From Flavobacteriales bacterium (GTDB taxonomy: Bacteria > Bacteroidota > Bacteroidia > Flavobacteriales_D > Sanyastnellaceae): a stretch of 8,302 nt of DNA. Made by a program: the position numbers and the translations under genes. The notes beneath the pieces were generated by a model. It searched no databases and was not told the DNA's origin. It saw only the letters and a list, made by a program, of their open reading frames with translations. The stretch covers positions 1 through 8,302 of the forward strand of contig CANHIV010000024.1 in assembly GCA_947460525.1 (NCBI GenBank), read 5' to 3'. This document shows positions 1 to 7,660 of the stretch, one piece after another; position 1 is the stretch's first letter; the number at the start of each line of letters is the position of its first letter.

Positions 1-138
1 GATTTTGGTGACAACATTTGTTGGACCACTTTGGTCAAAGAGCAAATAGGCTATTCACTTTTCATTGTGAACAATCGGATTTGGGGTCTGGTGAAGACCC
101 CAATTAAAATCCCAACTTGGCTTAAACATTTAAACTAA
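1..138 (+). other. Leader region; possible 3' tail of an upstream gene
   Basis: Frame 1 is open from the first base for 45 codons and stops with TAA at 136-138, five bases before the next gene. The other two forward frames close early, at 8-9 and at 47-49. The tail would begin DFGDNICWTT and end PTWLKHLN; I do not recognise a family in it. A 45-codon open frame can arise by chance, and a 9-bp hairpin lies inside it, so this could equally be untranslated leader. I saw no convincing Bacteroidota promoter (TTTG, about 19 bases, TAnnTTTG) here. That leaves open whether the next gene is read from a promoter outside the window. Confidence 0.25.
81..103. other. Perfect 9-bp hairpin upstream of the barrel-protein gene
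   Basis: The left arm TTGGGGTCT (81-89) pairs fully with the right arm AGACCCCAA (95-103) around a five-base loop, GGTGA. The sequence after it, on either strand, is not a clean run of T, so it is not a textbook terminator. It could be a weak terminator for an upstream gene or a structure in the leader of the gene starting at 144. A smaller imperfect hairpin, GACCA/TGGTC, sits at 24-36. Confidence 0.5.
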
Positions 139-143
139 AAACT

Positions 144-917
144 ATGAAAAAGATGATGTCTTTTGTTGTGGTGCTCGGCATCACAAGCACAATGAACGCA
201 CAATTGGTTTCTAAAAAAGGGGAAAACTACTTGCCCCAAGCTGGCGATTGGGCGATTGGAGTGGACGGAGGTTCAATGATCAATTACTTCGGTAACATGT
301 TAAACAACTCTGCTGGCAATGGCTTGTCTTTTGACTACACCAATGCAGATGCGATGATTACAGGTAAGATGTTCAAGACAGACAAGATGGCCTACCGCGC
401 TGCTTTGCGCATTGGCATGCACTCCAATACGACTACTACGCCAGTTGCTGATGCAAGTGATCCAGCCAAGTGGGTAAACAATGAAGAGAAAGTGTCTTCT
501 AACTTTATCGGTTTAGGTGCAGGTTTGGAACAACGTCGTGGTTCTACTCGTTTGCAAGGCTACTATGGTGCAATGGCCATGTTGAGCTATGGTGGTGGAA
601 AAACCACTTACAAATATGGCAATCCAGATGTTGCAGGCAATGTTCGCGAAATCAAGGATGGCGCTTCAATTGGATTTGGTGTACGTGGATTTATCGGTGC
701 TGAGTACTTTGTTTTACCAAAGATCTCTGTAGGTGGTGAATTCGGTTGGGGATTGGGATTCAATTCTGTTGGTGCTGAAACTACAACCACATCAAACGGA
801 GATGGTACCAATACTACTGTAGATGGCGTAAAAACCTCTGGTTTTGGAATTGATACTGACAACAGTAGCATGGGCATGGCTCCAGCTGGAAACTTGACGA
901 TCAATTTCCACTTCTAA
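144..917 (+). CDS. Outer-membrane beta-barrel protein
   Basis: This 257-residue protein is predicted to be exported and inserted in the outer membrane as a small beta-barrel. Residues 1-19 form a signal peptide: basic MKKMM, then a hydrophobic core, then cleavage at NA|Q. The mature start (residues 20-40) contains GDWAIGVDGG, a pattern I associate with Bacteroidota barrel proteins. The rest alternates short polar/aromatic strands with Gly-, Asn- and Thr-rich loops, for example residues 217-228, which are almost all Thr, Asn, Gly and Asp. The chain ends in NLTINFHF; a terminal aromatic residue is the usual signal for barrel assembly. The start is preceded by an A-rich leader (TAAAAACT) rather than a Shine-Dalgarno site. 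No transport substrate or binding function can be read from the sequence. It converges on the efflux operon and shares its terminator, so there is no operon link. Confidence 0.85.
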   Translation: MKKMMSFVVVLGITSTMNAQLVSKKGENYLPQAGDWAIGVDGGSMINYFGNMLNNSAGNGLSFDYTNADAMITGKMFKTDKMAYRAALRIGMHSNTTTTPVADASDPAKWVNNEEKVSSNFIGLGAGLEQRRGSTRLQGYYGAMAMLSYGGGKTTYKYGNPDVAGNVREIKDGASIGFGVRGFIGAEYFVLPKISVGGEFGWGLGFNSVGAETTTTSNGDGTNTTVDGVKTSGFGIDTDNSSMGMAPAGNLTINFHF

Positions 918-935
918 GAAAAATTAGATTAAACG

Positions 936-964
936 AAAAAGCCCCGCAATTGCGGGGCTTTTTA
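936..964. terminator. Bidirectional rho-independent terminator
   Basis: An 18-base perfect palindrome at 941-958 has 9-bp arms, GCCCCGCAA and TTGCGGGGC. It is preceded by AAAAA (936-940) and followed by TTTTT (959-963), so both strands read a GC-rich stem and then a U-run. It lies between two convergent genes, 18 bases past the barrel-protein stop and 17 bases past the RND permease stop. It can therefore end both transcripts. Confidence 0.93.
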
Positions 965-980
965 TTTTGATGAGTTGAGA

Positions 981-3900
981 TTATTCTTGAATGGACTTCT
1001 TGGCTTTTCTCTTTTCTTTCCAAGATTCTACCATCATGTACATCACCGGAACAACGATAAGCGTGATGAAAGTGGCAAAGCTCAATCCAAATACAATCGT
1101 CCAGGACAATGGTTTCCAGAAAGCAACACTATCTCCTCCGAAATGGATTTTTGGATCGAAAGCTGAGAACAATGAAACGAAATCAATGTTCAGTCCAATA
1201 GCCAAGGGAATCATACCCAGAATGGTGGCAGTTGCAGTTAGCAATACAGGAGTCATACGAACACGACCCGCTTCAATTACCGCCTCGCGCAATCCCATTC
1301 CTTGCTCGCGCAGTATGTCGGTGAATTCAACGAGTAAGATACCATTTCGCACTACAATCCCTGCAAGAGCCACAATACCGACACCGGTCATTACAATAAC
1401 AATGTCCATATCGAAAATGGCCAAGCCCAACAATACACCAATGACACTGAAAATAATTTCAGATAGGATGATGACTGTTCTACCAATGGAATTGAACTGT
1501 AGAATAAGAATCAATACAATCAAGGCCAATGAAGTCATTAACGCTCCGCCCAAGAATGCAGCAGTTTCTTTTTGCTCTTCTTGTTCTCCAGCAAGGTTAA
1601 CGGTTACTCCAGCAGGCAAGTCTGTAAATTGAGCAGCCTTGGCTTGGATTTTTGATACAACCTCATTGGGGTTAAAACCAGTCAGAACGTTTGACTCCAG
1701 AGTTACTACGCGTTTTTGATTTTTACGCTTGATACCTGCGTAAGTGCTGGTGTATTGGATATCAGCAAAGGCGGCTAATGGAACCTGTCTAATCATACCG
1801 CCCATATTCATGTCACGGTAGGTGATGATCAAGTTGCGCAATGCTTCTAAATCGTTGCGTTGCTCTTTTTTATAGCGAACTTGTATGGGATATTCATCGG
1901 CACCGTCACGGAATTTGGATGGATTGTCCAATCCAAAAACCGCTTTTCTGATTTCCGATCCAATTTGCCCCATTGAAATTCCCTCTCTGTTGGCTCGCTC
2001 TCTATCAATCACAATTTTCACTTCAGGTTTGTTGAGCTGCAAATCAGATTTTAACTCTTCAACCCCTGGAATTTGCGCAGCGTCCAAAAAGTCTTTCATG
2101 CGTACGCTGGCCATGATCAAGTCTTCAAACTTTTCACCACTGATTTCAATGCTAATGGCCTTGGCAGTTGGAGGTCCGCTTTGCTCTTGGTCGACAGCAA
2201 TTTGAACACCGGGAATACCTTTTACCTCAGCGCGAATTTTGTCTAGAATCTCAACAGTGGATTGACCATTTCTTTTGGCGAATTCAACAAACCCAATACC
2301 CACTTTGGCTTTGTGTGAGTAGGGCGCACGGTCTTCACGACTTTCGTTGGCACCAATAGCCACATTGGTGATGACGCTCTCTACCAATGGATTATTTTCT
2401 CCAATTACCTTATACACTTTTTCCTCGATAATTTTTGATACGCTGTCCGATGCATGAGCGCTGGTACCGACGGGCAGTGTGGCATATACATAAACGAAAT
2501 TCGGATCAGCAGTTGGAAAGAAAACAACCTTTGGACTTCTAAATGCGGTTACCATAAAAGACAATAGTAACAATCCAAAAGTTCCAAATAGAATGGATTT
2601 TTGTCTTTGTAAAGCCCAACTTAAGAATCTACCATAGAAATTTTGTACGCGGGGCCATTTCTTCTCTTGGAAGTTTCTGATGGCGGCTTCCAATACAAAT
2701 TTGTAAAGCGCATACACCAAGTAAAGTGTGATGGTAAAATTCCCCATTCCAAAACTTCCGCTGATGTAGAAGATCAATGCAATGGCAAGAAATACAATGG
2801 TTGTAATTTTTAATGATCTGTTCCACTTGGGTTTGCTTTCATTGTGATCTTCATGTGGATGCATAAAATCAACCGCAAAAACGGGATTGATGATATAGGC
2901 CACAATCAATGAAGCGGTAAGGGTGATGATCAAAGTAATGGGCAGATAATGCATGAATTTTCCAATCACACCTCCCCAAAAGGCCAAGGGTACAAAGGGG
3001 GCTAGGGTAGTAGCGGTTCCGGAAAGAACAGGAAGGAAAATTTCACCTGCTGCACGTTTAGCAGCTTCTTTGATGGGCACTTTACCATTGTCAAAAATTC
3101 GGTGGGTGTTTTCAACCACAACAATGGCATCATCCACAACAATCCCCAATCCGAGCAAGAAACTGAACAATACAATCATGTTCATTGTAAAATCGATGCT
3201 CGGCAAAATCAAGAAGGCAATGAACATGGATAATGGAACCGATAGTCCCACAAAAATGGCATTGGTAGCCCCCATGAAAAACATCAAAATAATCGTCACC
3301 AAAATGAATCCGATGATAATCGTGTTGATCAAATCATGCAAAGTTACACGCGTAGTTCTGGATTGGTCTCCAGTGATTTTAACGGACAAATCTTTTGGAA
3401 ATTTTTCCGCTTGCATTTCTGCAACAATCTCATTGATCTTATCCGAAGCATCAATCAAATTTTCACCACCACGCTTGATCACGTTTAAGGTGATTACATT
3501 CTTTTTATCCAAACGGCCGTAACTCTCTTGCTCCTTAAAGCCGTCTCTTACATCCGCAATATCCTTCAGGTATACTTTGGAGCCTGATTGAGAGGACACG
3601 ACCAAATTGCGCACCTCGTCTACATTCTTGAATTCACCGCTAACAGAAAGAGAACGCTTCATGTTGTCTACCGTAACACCGCCACCAGAGATGGTCATGT
3701 TTTCATACATCACAGCGCGCTCGATGTCACCCATCGTGAATTTGGAGGCCTGCATCTTGTAAATGTCCAGTTCAATTTGAATTTCACGATCCAATGCACC
3801 TACGATATCTACGCGTGTGATTTCTTTCAAACCTTCAATTTTTTCTTGAAGATCTTCAGCGTATTTTTTTAAATCACTCAAGGCGTAATTCCCGGCTATG

Positions 3901-4349
3901 TTGACATACAAAATGGGCATCTCAGAGAATTCCACTTCAACAACATTGGGGTCAGCGGGTAGGTTATTGGGCAAATCTTTCTTGGCCTTGTCTACCGCAT
4001 CTTTAACTTTTTGCTTGGCAATGGGAACATCAACGTTGGTGTTGAATTCGACAATCACGTTGCTAAAGTCTTGAATGGAGTTACTGGATATTTTTTTAAC
4101 ACCAGCAATGGACTTCATTTGTTTTTCCAAATGCTTGGTTACCAAATTCTCCATGTCTTCTGGGGATGTTCCAGGATAGACTGTGCTGATATAAATAGTG
4201 GGAATAACAATGTCGGGAAATTGTTCTTTGGGAATACTTCTGTACGACATAATTCCCGCTAGCGTAATGAAAATAGTCAACAAGTAGATGGTGGTCTTGT
4301 TGTCTATTGCCCAGCTAGAAGGCTTGAATTCTTTGAATTTCTCTATCAT
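981..4349 (-). CDS. RND-family efflux permease (AcrB-like inner-membrane pump)
   Basis: This is the inner-membrane, proton-driven pump of a tripartite efflux system, 1122 residues long. The ATG at 4349 gives MIEKFKEFK; a TTG two codons upstream (4355) is possible but less likely. The RND plan is clear: TM1 near 20-36, a periplasmic porter domain, TM2-TM6 near 341-493, TM7 near 585-602, a second porter domain, then TM8-TM12 near 931-1106. TM4 carries GIVVDDAIVVVEN with the paired aspartates D406 and D407, matching the AcrB proton-relay pair. The TM10 Lys of AcrB is replaced by Arg (R1001 in GIVVRNGILLVEF). It is longer than AcrB (about 1049). Two added hydrophobic stretches lie in the central loop (about 513-531 and 536-554), and an extended loop precedes TM12 (about 1053-1081). 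It is the last gene of the operon, eight bases after the adaptor gene. It resembles the hydrophobe/amphiphile branch more than the metal branch, but the substrate is unknown. Confidence 0.93.
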   Translation of the reverse strand: MIEKFKEFKPSSWAIDNKTTIYLLTIFITLAGIMSYRSIPKEQFPDIVIPTIYISTVYPGTSPEDMENLVTKHLEKQMKSIAGVKKISSNSIQDFSNVIVEFNTNVDVPIAKQKVKDAVDKAKKDLPNNLPADPNVVEVEFSEMPILYVNIAGNYALSDLKKYAEDLQEKIEGLKEITRVDIVGALDREIQIELDIYKMQASKFTMGDIERAVMYENMTISGGGVTVDNMKRSLSVSGEFKNVDEVRNLVVSSQSGSKVYLKDIADVRDGFKEQESYGRLDKKNVITLNVIKRGGENLIDASDKINEIVAEMQAEKFPKDLSVKITGDQSRTTRVTLHDLINTIIIGFILVTIILMFFMGATNAIFVGLSVPLSMFIAFLILPSIDFTMNMIVLFSFLLGLGIVVDDAIVVVENTHRIFDNGKVPIKEAAKRAAGEIFLPVLSGTATTLAPFVPLAFWGGVIGKFMHYLPITLIITLTASLIVAYIINPVFAVDFMHPHEDHNESKPKWNRSLKITTIVFLAIALIFYISGSFGMGNFTITLYLVYALYKFVLEAAIRNFQEKKWPRVQNFYGRFLSWALQRQKSILFGTFGLLLLSFMVTAFRSPKVVFFPTADPNFVYVYATLPVGTSAHASDSVSKIIEEKVYKVIGENNPLVESVITNVAIGANESREDRAPYSHKAKVGIGFVEFAKRNGQSTVEILDKIRAEVKGIPGVQIAVDQEQSGPPTAKAISIEISGEKFEDLIMASVRMKDFLDAAQIPGVEELKSDLQLNKPEVKIVIDRERANREGISMGQIGSEIRKAVFGLDNPSKFRDGADEYPIQVRYKKEQRNDLEALRNLIITYRDMNMGGMIRQVPLAAFADIQYTSTYAGIKRKNQKRVVTLESNVLTGFNPNEVVSKIQAKAAQFTDLPAGVTVNLAGEQEEQKETAAFLGGALMTSLALIVLILILQFNSIGRTVIILSEIIFSVIGVLLGLAIFDMDIVIVMTGVGIVALAGIVVRNGILLVEFTDILREQGMGLREAVIEAGRVRMTPVLLTATATILGMIPLAIGLNIDFVSLFSAFDPKIHFGGDSVAFWKPLSWTIVFGLSFATFITLIVVPVMYMMVESWKEKRKAKKSIQE

Positions 4350-4357
4350 GATCAATA

Positions 4358-5482
4358 TTATTTAATGCTAACGGCTGACCCTTCAACAATTTCGAATTGT
4401 CCTGTGGTAACAACACGATCACCTGCTTGCAAGCCGCTGGTGATTTCTGCCCAACCGTCATAGGTTTTACCAGAAACGATCACGCGTTTTTTCGCTACTT
4501 CCTTGTTGTTTTCTTTGGCAACAACGTAAACATAGGTTTCATTTCCTGAGCTCAACAAACTGTTGATAGGTAAGATCACCGCAGTTGGATTTTTGTAATC
4601 TACAACTTTTAAAACAGCTACCATGTTGGGGCGATATTTTGCTCCATCACCCTGAATGGCGGACTCAACAGTAAATGTGCGGGTCAATGGACTGATAAAC
4701 TTGGCGACATATGAAGTTTTACCGGCAATTCTTTCGTTGATGTCTGGGAAATAAAGTTCTGTTTCATCTCCATTTTTAACCGTGCTCGCATAACCTTCAG
4801 CAAACTCAGCTTTCACTTTCATTTTGCTATTGTTGATGATTCTGAAAGCAGGATCAGGCATGCCAGGTGCGCTGTATTGTCCAATCTTGGCTCCAATGTG
4901 ATCGATTACACCGCTAATAGGCGCAACCAATTTGGTTAGGTTGATTTGTTCTTGTACCGCAGCTACTTGCTTTTCTAAAGCCTCTTTGGTTGTCTTGGCC
5001 TGAAGGAACTGAAGTTCAGAACCAATCTTTTGATCCCACAATCTCTTTTGACGGTTGAATACATCAATGGCCATGGTCAATTGGGGTTGCAAAGCATTGA
5101 TTTGCGCTGTCATGACGCTGTTGTCTACTTCTCCAAGAATTTGACCTTTGGAGACAGATTGTCCTTCACTAACATATATTTTAGTGATAACACCAGGCAT
5201 TTGAGGTTGAATAGCAGCTTGTGATTCAGCATCCACAACACCTTGAACGTCGATGTAATGTTTGAATTCTTGCGGAGCAACAGTAGTAACCAATACTTCT
5301 TTTGCGCGCACTTCTACAGGTGAATTGGCATTGACTTGGGCTTCCAATTCTGTGATTTTGGCATCGAGTTCAGCACGCTGTGCTTTTAGTTTTTCCAATT
5401 GAGCTGCTGGATCAGAATTTCCACATGCCGATAAAATGGCGATTCCACAAGCGGTTAAGAAAACCTTGATTTTGTTATTCAT
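4358..5482 (-). CDS. Lipoprotein periplasmic adaptor of RND efflux pump (membrane-fusion protein)
   Basis: This 374-residue adaptor should link the RND permease to the TolC-type channel across the periplasm. The signal peptide ends in a lipobox, LSAC, with lipidated Cys20, so it is predicted to be anchored to a membrane by lipid. Residues 26-50 form a short charged coiled coil (AQLEKLKAQRAELDAKITEL). Next comes the first lipoyl half (about 86-121, QPQMPGVITKIYVSEGQSV), then a helical hairpin (about 122-182). The second lipoyl half is at about 183-203 (TKLVAPISGVIDHIGAKIGQ). A beta-barrel domain (about 218-293) and a membrane-proximal domain (about 300-374, ending in GDRVVTTGQFEIVEG) complete the fold. 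Order and length fit the AcrA/HlyD_D23 type. Four bases separate it from the TolC-like gene upstream and eight from the permease downstream, so co-expression is expected. The start has no Shine-Dalgarno site, as is normal in this phylum. Confidence 0.92.
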   Translation of the reverse strand: MNNKIKVFLTACGIAILSACGNSDPAAQLEKLKAQRAELDAKITELEAQVNANSPVEVRAKEVLVTTVAPQEFKHYIDVQGVVDAESQAAIQPQMPGVITKIYVSEGQSVSKGQILGEVDNSVMTAQINALQPQLTMAIDVFNRQKRLWDQKIGSELQFLQAKTTKEALEKQVAAVQEQINLTKLVAPISGVIDHIGAKIGQYSAPGMPDPAFRIINNSKMKVKAEFAEGYASTVKNGDETELYFPDINERIAGKTSYVAKFISPLTRTFTVESAIQGDGAKYRPNMVAVLKVVDYKNPTAVILPINSLLSSGNETYVYVVAKENNKEVAKKRVIVSGKTYDGWAEITSGLQAGDRVVTTGQFEIVEGSAVSIK

Positions 5483-5486
5483 GACT

Positions 5487-6809
5487 TTATTGATTGAGTG
5501 CTTTTTGAAGTTGATCTTTTGCGTTCAAAAGTTGAAGTAGGGATTGAACGTAACTCCCTTGTGATTGCAATACTTGGTTATTGGCTTGACTTAATTCAAA
5601 ACTTGTGGCCAATCCTTCTTTGTATTTCTGATTGGTTTTTACAAATATTTTTTCAGCAAGTTCCATGCTTGCTTTGTTCGTGTTTACATTGGACAAAGCG
5701 GACATGAAGTTGGTGCGAGCGCTGTTGTAGGCAAGCAAAGCGCCTTCGCGCACAAGCTTGGCATTGGCACTCATCTTGGCCACTTCTACTTTTGCTTTTT
5801 GAATGTTTTGGTAACGACCACCACCAGAGAAAATAGGGACATTCATCTGAACGCCCCAAAGTTGCATTGGAAACCAATCTTGGTTGCTGTCTGCAAAATT
5901 GAATTCTCTTCTCAATGCCTGCTTTTGGTAATTGTAAAAGGCAGCAAAGTTGGGCAATGCCGCCGCTTGCTTGGCTTTGACATTTAGATTCTGAAGTCCC
6001 AAAGCTTTGTTCATGATTTGAACTTCAATGTTCCCTTCTGCTGCAAACTTTTCACTGAGCAATGCATCGCTAATATTGGCAGACAAAACACTGGTATTGT
6101 CTTCTAGCTCAATCGTGCTGGCTATGGGCATTCCCATGTTGAATTTTAAAAGATCCAATGTCAATTGCTCTTGCGCCAATGCCACATTGATGCGGGCATT
6201 CCAGTCATTTAATGTCAGTTGCAATTGGTCAATATTTTGTTCTTCGATGAAACCTTCTTTGAACAAGGCTTGACTTTCCGATAAAGTTTTTTGAATCAAC
6301 AATTTTCCAGCTTCAAGCAATTGGATGGTCTCCTTTGCAATCATTGCCAAATGATAAGATTGGGCCACTTGGTGTTTGATTTCAATTTCACTGCGTTTGA
6401 TTTGCAATTGAGACAGCTCCAAATAGGCTTTAGAAGCTTGTAGGCCCACAAGCCAACTTCCATCAAATAGAATTTGTGATGCGCTCAAGCCCGCGTTCAT
6501 TTGGTACGGCACACCAAATTGAACTTTCACGTCTTGTCCGGGCTGCCCGAAAATGGCGCCAGGGATAACCGAGGTGGGTAGACTTAAAAAGTTCTGAAAC
6601 TGCACGGATCCATTCACCTGAGGCAAACCAATCGCCAGGATTTGTTTGGTTTGAATGGATGCGAGTTCTGCATCGAAAGTGGCTTGCGTAACGCTATTTG
6701 CGTTTTTTACAGCGTATTGCTGCGCTTGCACAAGGGTCATTCTTTGCTGTCCAATGATTGTGGACGCAACGAACATTGCGAGATAAAACAGTAGGTATTT
6801 ATTTTTCAT
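5487..6809 (-). CDS. TolC-family outer-membrane efflux channel
   Basis: This 440-residue protein is the outer-membrane exit duct of the pump. I chose the ATG at 6809 because it begins a proper signal peptide: MKNK, a hydrophobic stretch, and likely cleavage at IIG|QQ (20/21). A start at 6902 would add 31 polar residues lying wholly inside the regulator gene. The tandem halves of the TolC fold are visible. Each half has a strand motif followed by long amphipathic helices: QILFDGSWLVGLQASKAY (112-129) in the first and NVPIFSGGGRYQNIQKAK (323-340) in the second. The conserved helix-turn KYKEGLATSFELSQANNQVL is at 395-414. Coding starts 11 bases before the end of the TetR gene in another frame, which points to translational coupling. 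The specific substrate cannot be inferred. Confidence 0.92.
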   Translation of the reverse strand: MKNKYLLFYLAMFVASTIIGQQRMTLVQAQQYAVKNANSVTQATFDAELASIQTKQILAIGLPQVNGSVQFQNFLSLPTSVIPGAIFGQPGQDVKVQFGVPYQMNAGLSASQILFDGSWLVGLQASKAYLELSQLQIKRSEIEIKHQVAQSYHLAMIAKETIQLLEAGKLLIQKTLSESQALFKEGFIEEQNIDQLQLTLNDWNARINVALAQEQLTLDLLKFNMGMPIASTIELEDNTSVLSANISDALLSEKFAAEGNIEVQIMNKALGLQNLNVKAKQAAALPNFAAFYNYQKQALRREFNFADSNQDWFPMQLWGVQMNVPIFSGGGRYQNIQKAKVEVAKMSANAKLVREGALLAYNSARTNFMSALSNVNTNKASMELAEKIFVKTNQKYKEGLATSFELSQANNQVLQSQGSYVQSLLQLLNAKDQLQKALNQ

Positions 6810-7443
6810 GGAAACTGGATTTCGGTGATTTATTTTTTTCAATAGCGGATTCAAGCAAAGCCATTCCTTTGTCACTGGCGATTCCTCTAATGTGGTATTC
6901 AAATGCCTCTAAATAAAGATCAGAGATCAAGTATTTGGAGCTAGGAAAGAGGCTCTCATCAAAGAATATCTCCATCCTTCCGATGTAGATTTTTGTGATG
7001 ATTTCAGGATTTAAATCTTGCCTGTACAAGCCTTCTTTTTGTCCTTTTATGATATTATCATAGATGGTTTTGTATACATTCTTGGCGCGATTGGCCTGCA
7101 TTTTCTTGGAAACATTGGGATGGTATTTTTCCAAGTCATAGCCAACTGAAGGGTGGATTCCATGTGTTACAGATAAAACCCATTTTTTTATGGCCAGGCT
7201 TTCCTCGATGGCATTCAAGTTTTGAGAAGTGATTTCTTCGATGGCTTCATCTTCTTTGATGCAAAACACATCTGTTGCTTGATTGACCAAATCTTCCTTG
7301 TCGTTAACGAAGAGATAGAGGGTCTTCTTGGAAATGCCCAATTCTTTGGCCATATCATCCATGCTCATGCATTTAATGCCCTTTTTCATGAAGACATTCA
7401 AGGCATTTTGTAGAATGATATTTTTCCTTTCGCTTGTTGGCAT
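6799..7443 (-). CDS. TetR/AcrR-family transcriptional regulator of the efflux operon
   Basis: This 214-residue protein is a DNA-binding regulator. The N-terminal domain (about 6-55) is typical: residues 9-22 form helix 1, and the helix-turn-helix spans about 26-47 (SMDDMAKELGISKKTLYLFV), followed by the common KEDLV. The remaining helical domain (about 60-205) would bind a ligand and dimerise; it is too variable to predict the ligand. It is the first gene of the efflux operon and its last 11 bases overlap the channel gene. The likely arrangement is therefore autoregulation together with control of the pump, with drug or envelope-damage molecules as inducers. That role is inferred from position. 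The ATG at 7443 is the natural start, because the upstream DNA holds a promoter-like site and then repeats. Confidence 0.9.
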   Translation of the reverse strand: MPTSERKNIILQNALNVFMKKGIKCMSMDDMAKELGISKKTLYLFVNDKEDLVNQATDVFCIKEDEAIEEITSQNLNAIEESLAIKKWVLSVTHGIHPSVGYDLEKYHPNVSKKMQANRAKNVYKTIYDNIIKGQKEGLYRQDLNPEIITKIYIGRMEIFFDESLFPSSKYLISDLYLEAFEYHIRGIASDKGMALLESAIEKNKSPKSSFHEK

Positions 7444-7461
7444 TGCTAGAATTTAGCGCCG

Positions 7462-7491
7462 CGAATATACACCTCAAATGCCCAATGGAAA
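7462..7491 (-). promoter_or_regulatory. Candidate Bacteroidota-type promoter for the efflux operon
   Basis: On the minus strand TTTC (7491-7488), 18 bases and TATATTCG (7469-7462) resemble the Bacteroidota consensus of TTTG, about 19 bases and TAnnTTTG, with one mismatch in each box. It lies 18 bases upstream of the regulator start. The match is by eye; a mismatched site of this length can occur by chance in AT-rich DNA. Confidence 0.35.
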
Positions 7492-7494
7492 CGA

Positions 7495-7512
7495 AAAAGT
7501 GTTAAAAGTGTT
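7495..7512. repeat. Perfect 9-bp tandem duplication beside the candidate promoter
   Basis: AAAAGTGTT occurs twice without a gap (7495-7503 and 7504-7512). The pair sits just upstream of the candidate -33 box of the TetR gene. An inverted pair GGAAAC (7487-7492) and GTTTCC (7510-7515) encloses much of it, and TTCCGGAA (7512-7519) is a perfect 8-bp palindrome. Any of these could be a regulator-binding site; none is demonstrated. Confidence 0.5.
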
Positions 7513-7523
7513 TCCGGAACTGC

Positions 7524-7579
7524 CGTTTTGGGTTTTGGGTAAGGGGTTTGGGGGTATGTGGTAAGGGCTTTCAGTTTTG
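7524..7579 (+). repeat. Degenerate G-rich heptamer block upstream of the four-helix-bundle gene
   Basis: Eight 7-base units can be laid end to end here: CGTTTTG, GGTTTTG, GGTAAGG, GGTTTGG, GGGTATG, TGGTAAG, GGCTTTC, AGTTTTG. Two of them (GGTTTTG and GGTTTGG) are identical to units of the array at 8029-8175, and the orientation is the same. The others have drifted. The block lies 81 bases before the gene start and occupies much of the gap between two divergent genes. An open frame on the minus strand across it (7446-7643) is not a credible gene. Confidence 0.65.
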
Positions 7580-7660
7580 AGCAATGCCCATAAAATATAG
7601 GGAAACCATATAATTTATGCAACTTGTATTTGCTTCTTTTCATTGATTTTTAACGAAAAA

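Noticed and set aside
2953..3522. 189-residue plus-strand open frame opposite the permease gene.
   Set aside because: It is antisense to a clear, full-length RND permease and has the Lys/Ile/Thr-rich make-up of a shadow frame.
6810..6902. Upstream start for the TolC-like protein adding 31 residues.
   Set aside because: The added part is polar, lies inside the TetR gene and would hide the signal peptide that begins at 6809.
7446..7643. 65-residue open frame on the minus strand.
   Set aside because: It runs through the degenerate heptamers (giving a Pro/Tyr/Lys/Thr-rich stretch) and the intergenic region, and has no recognisable domain.
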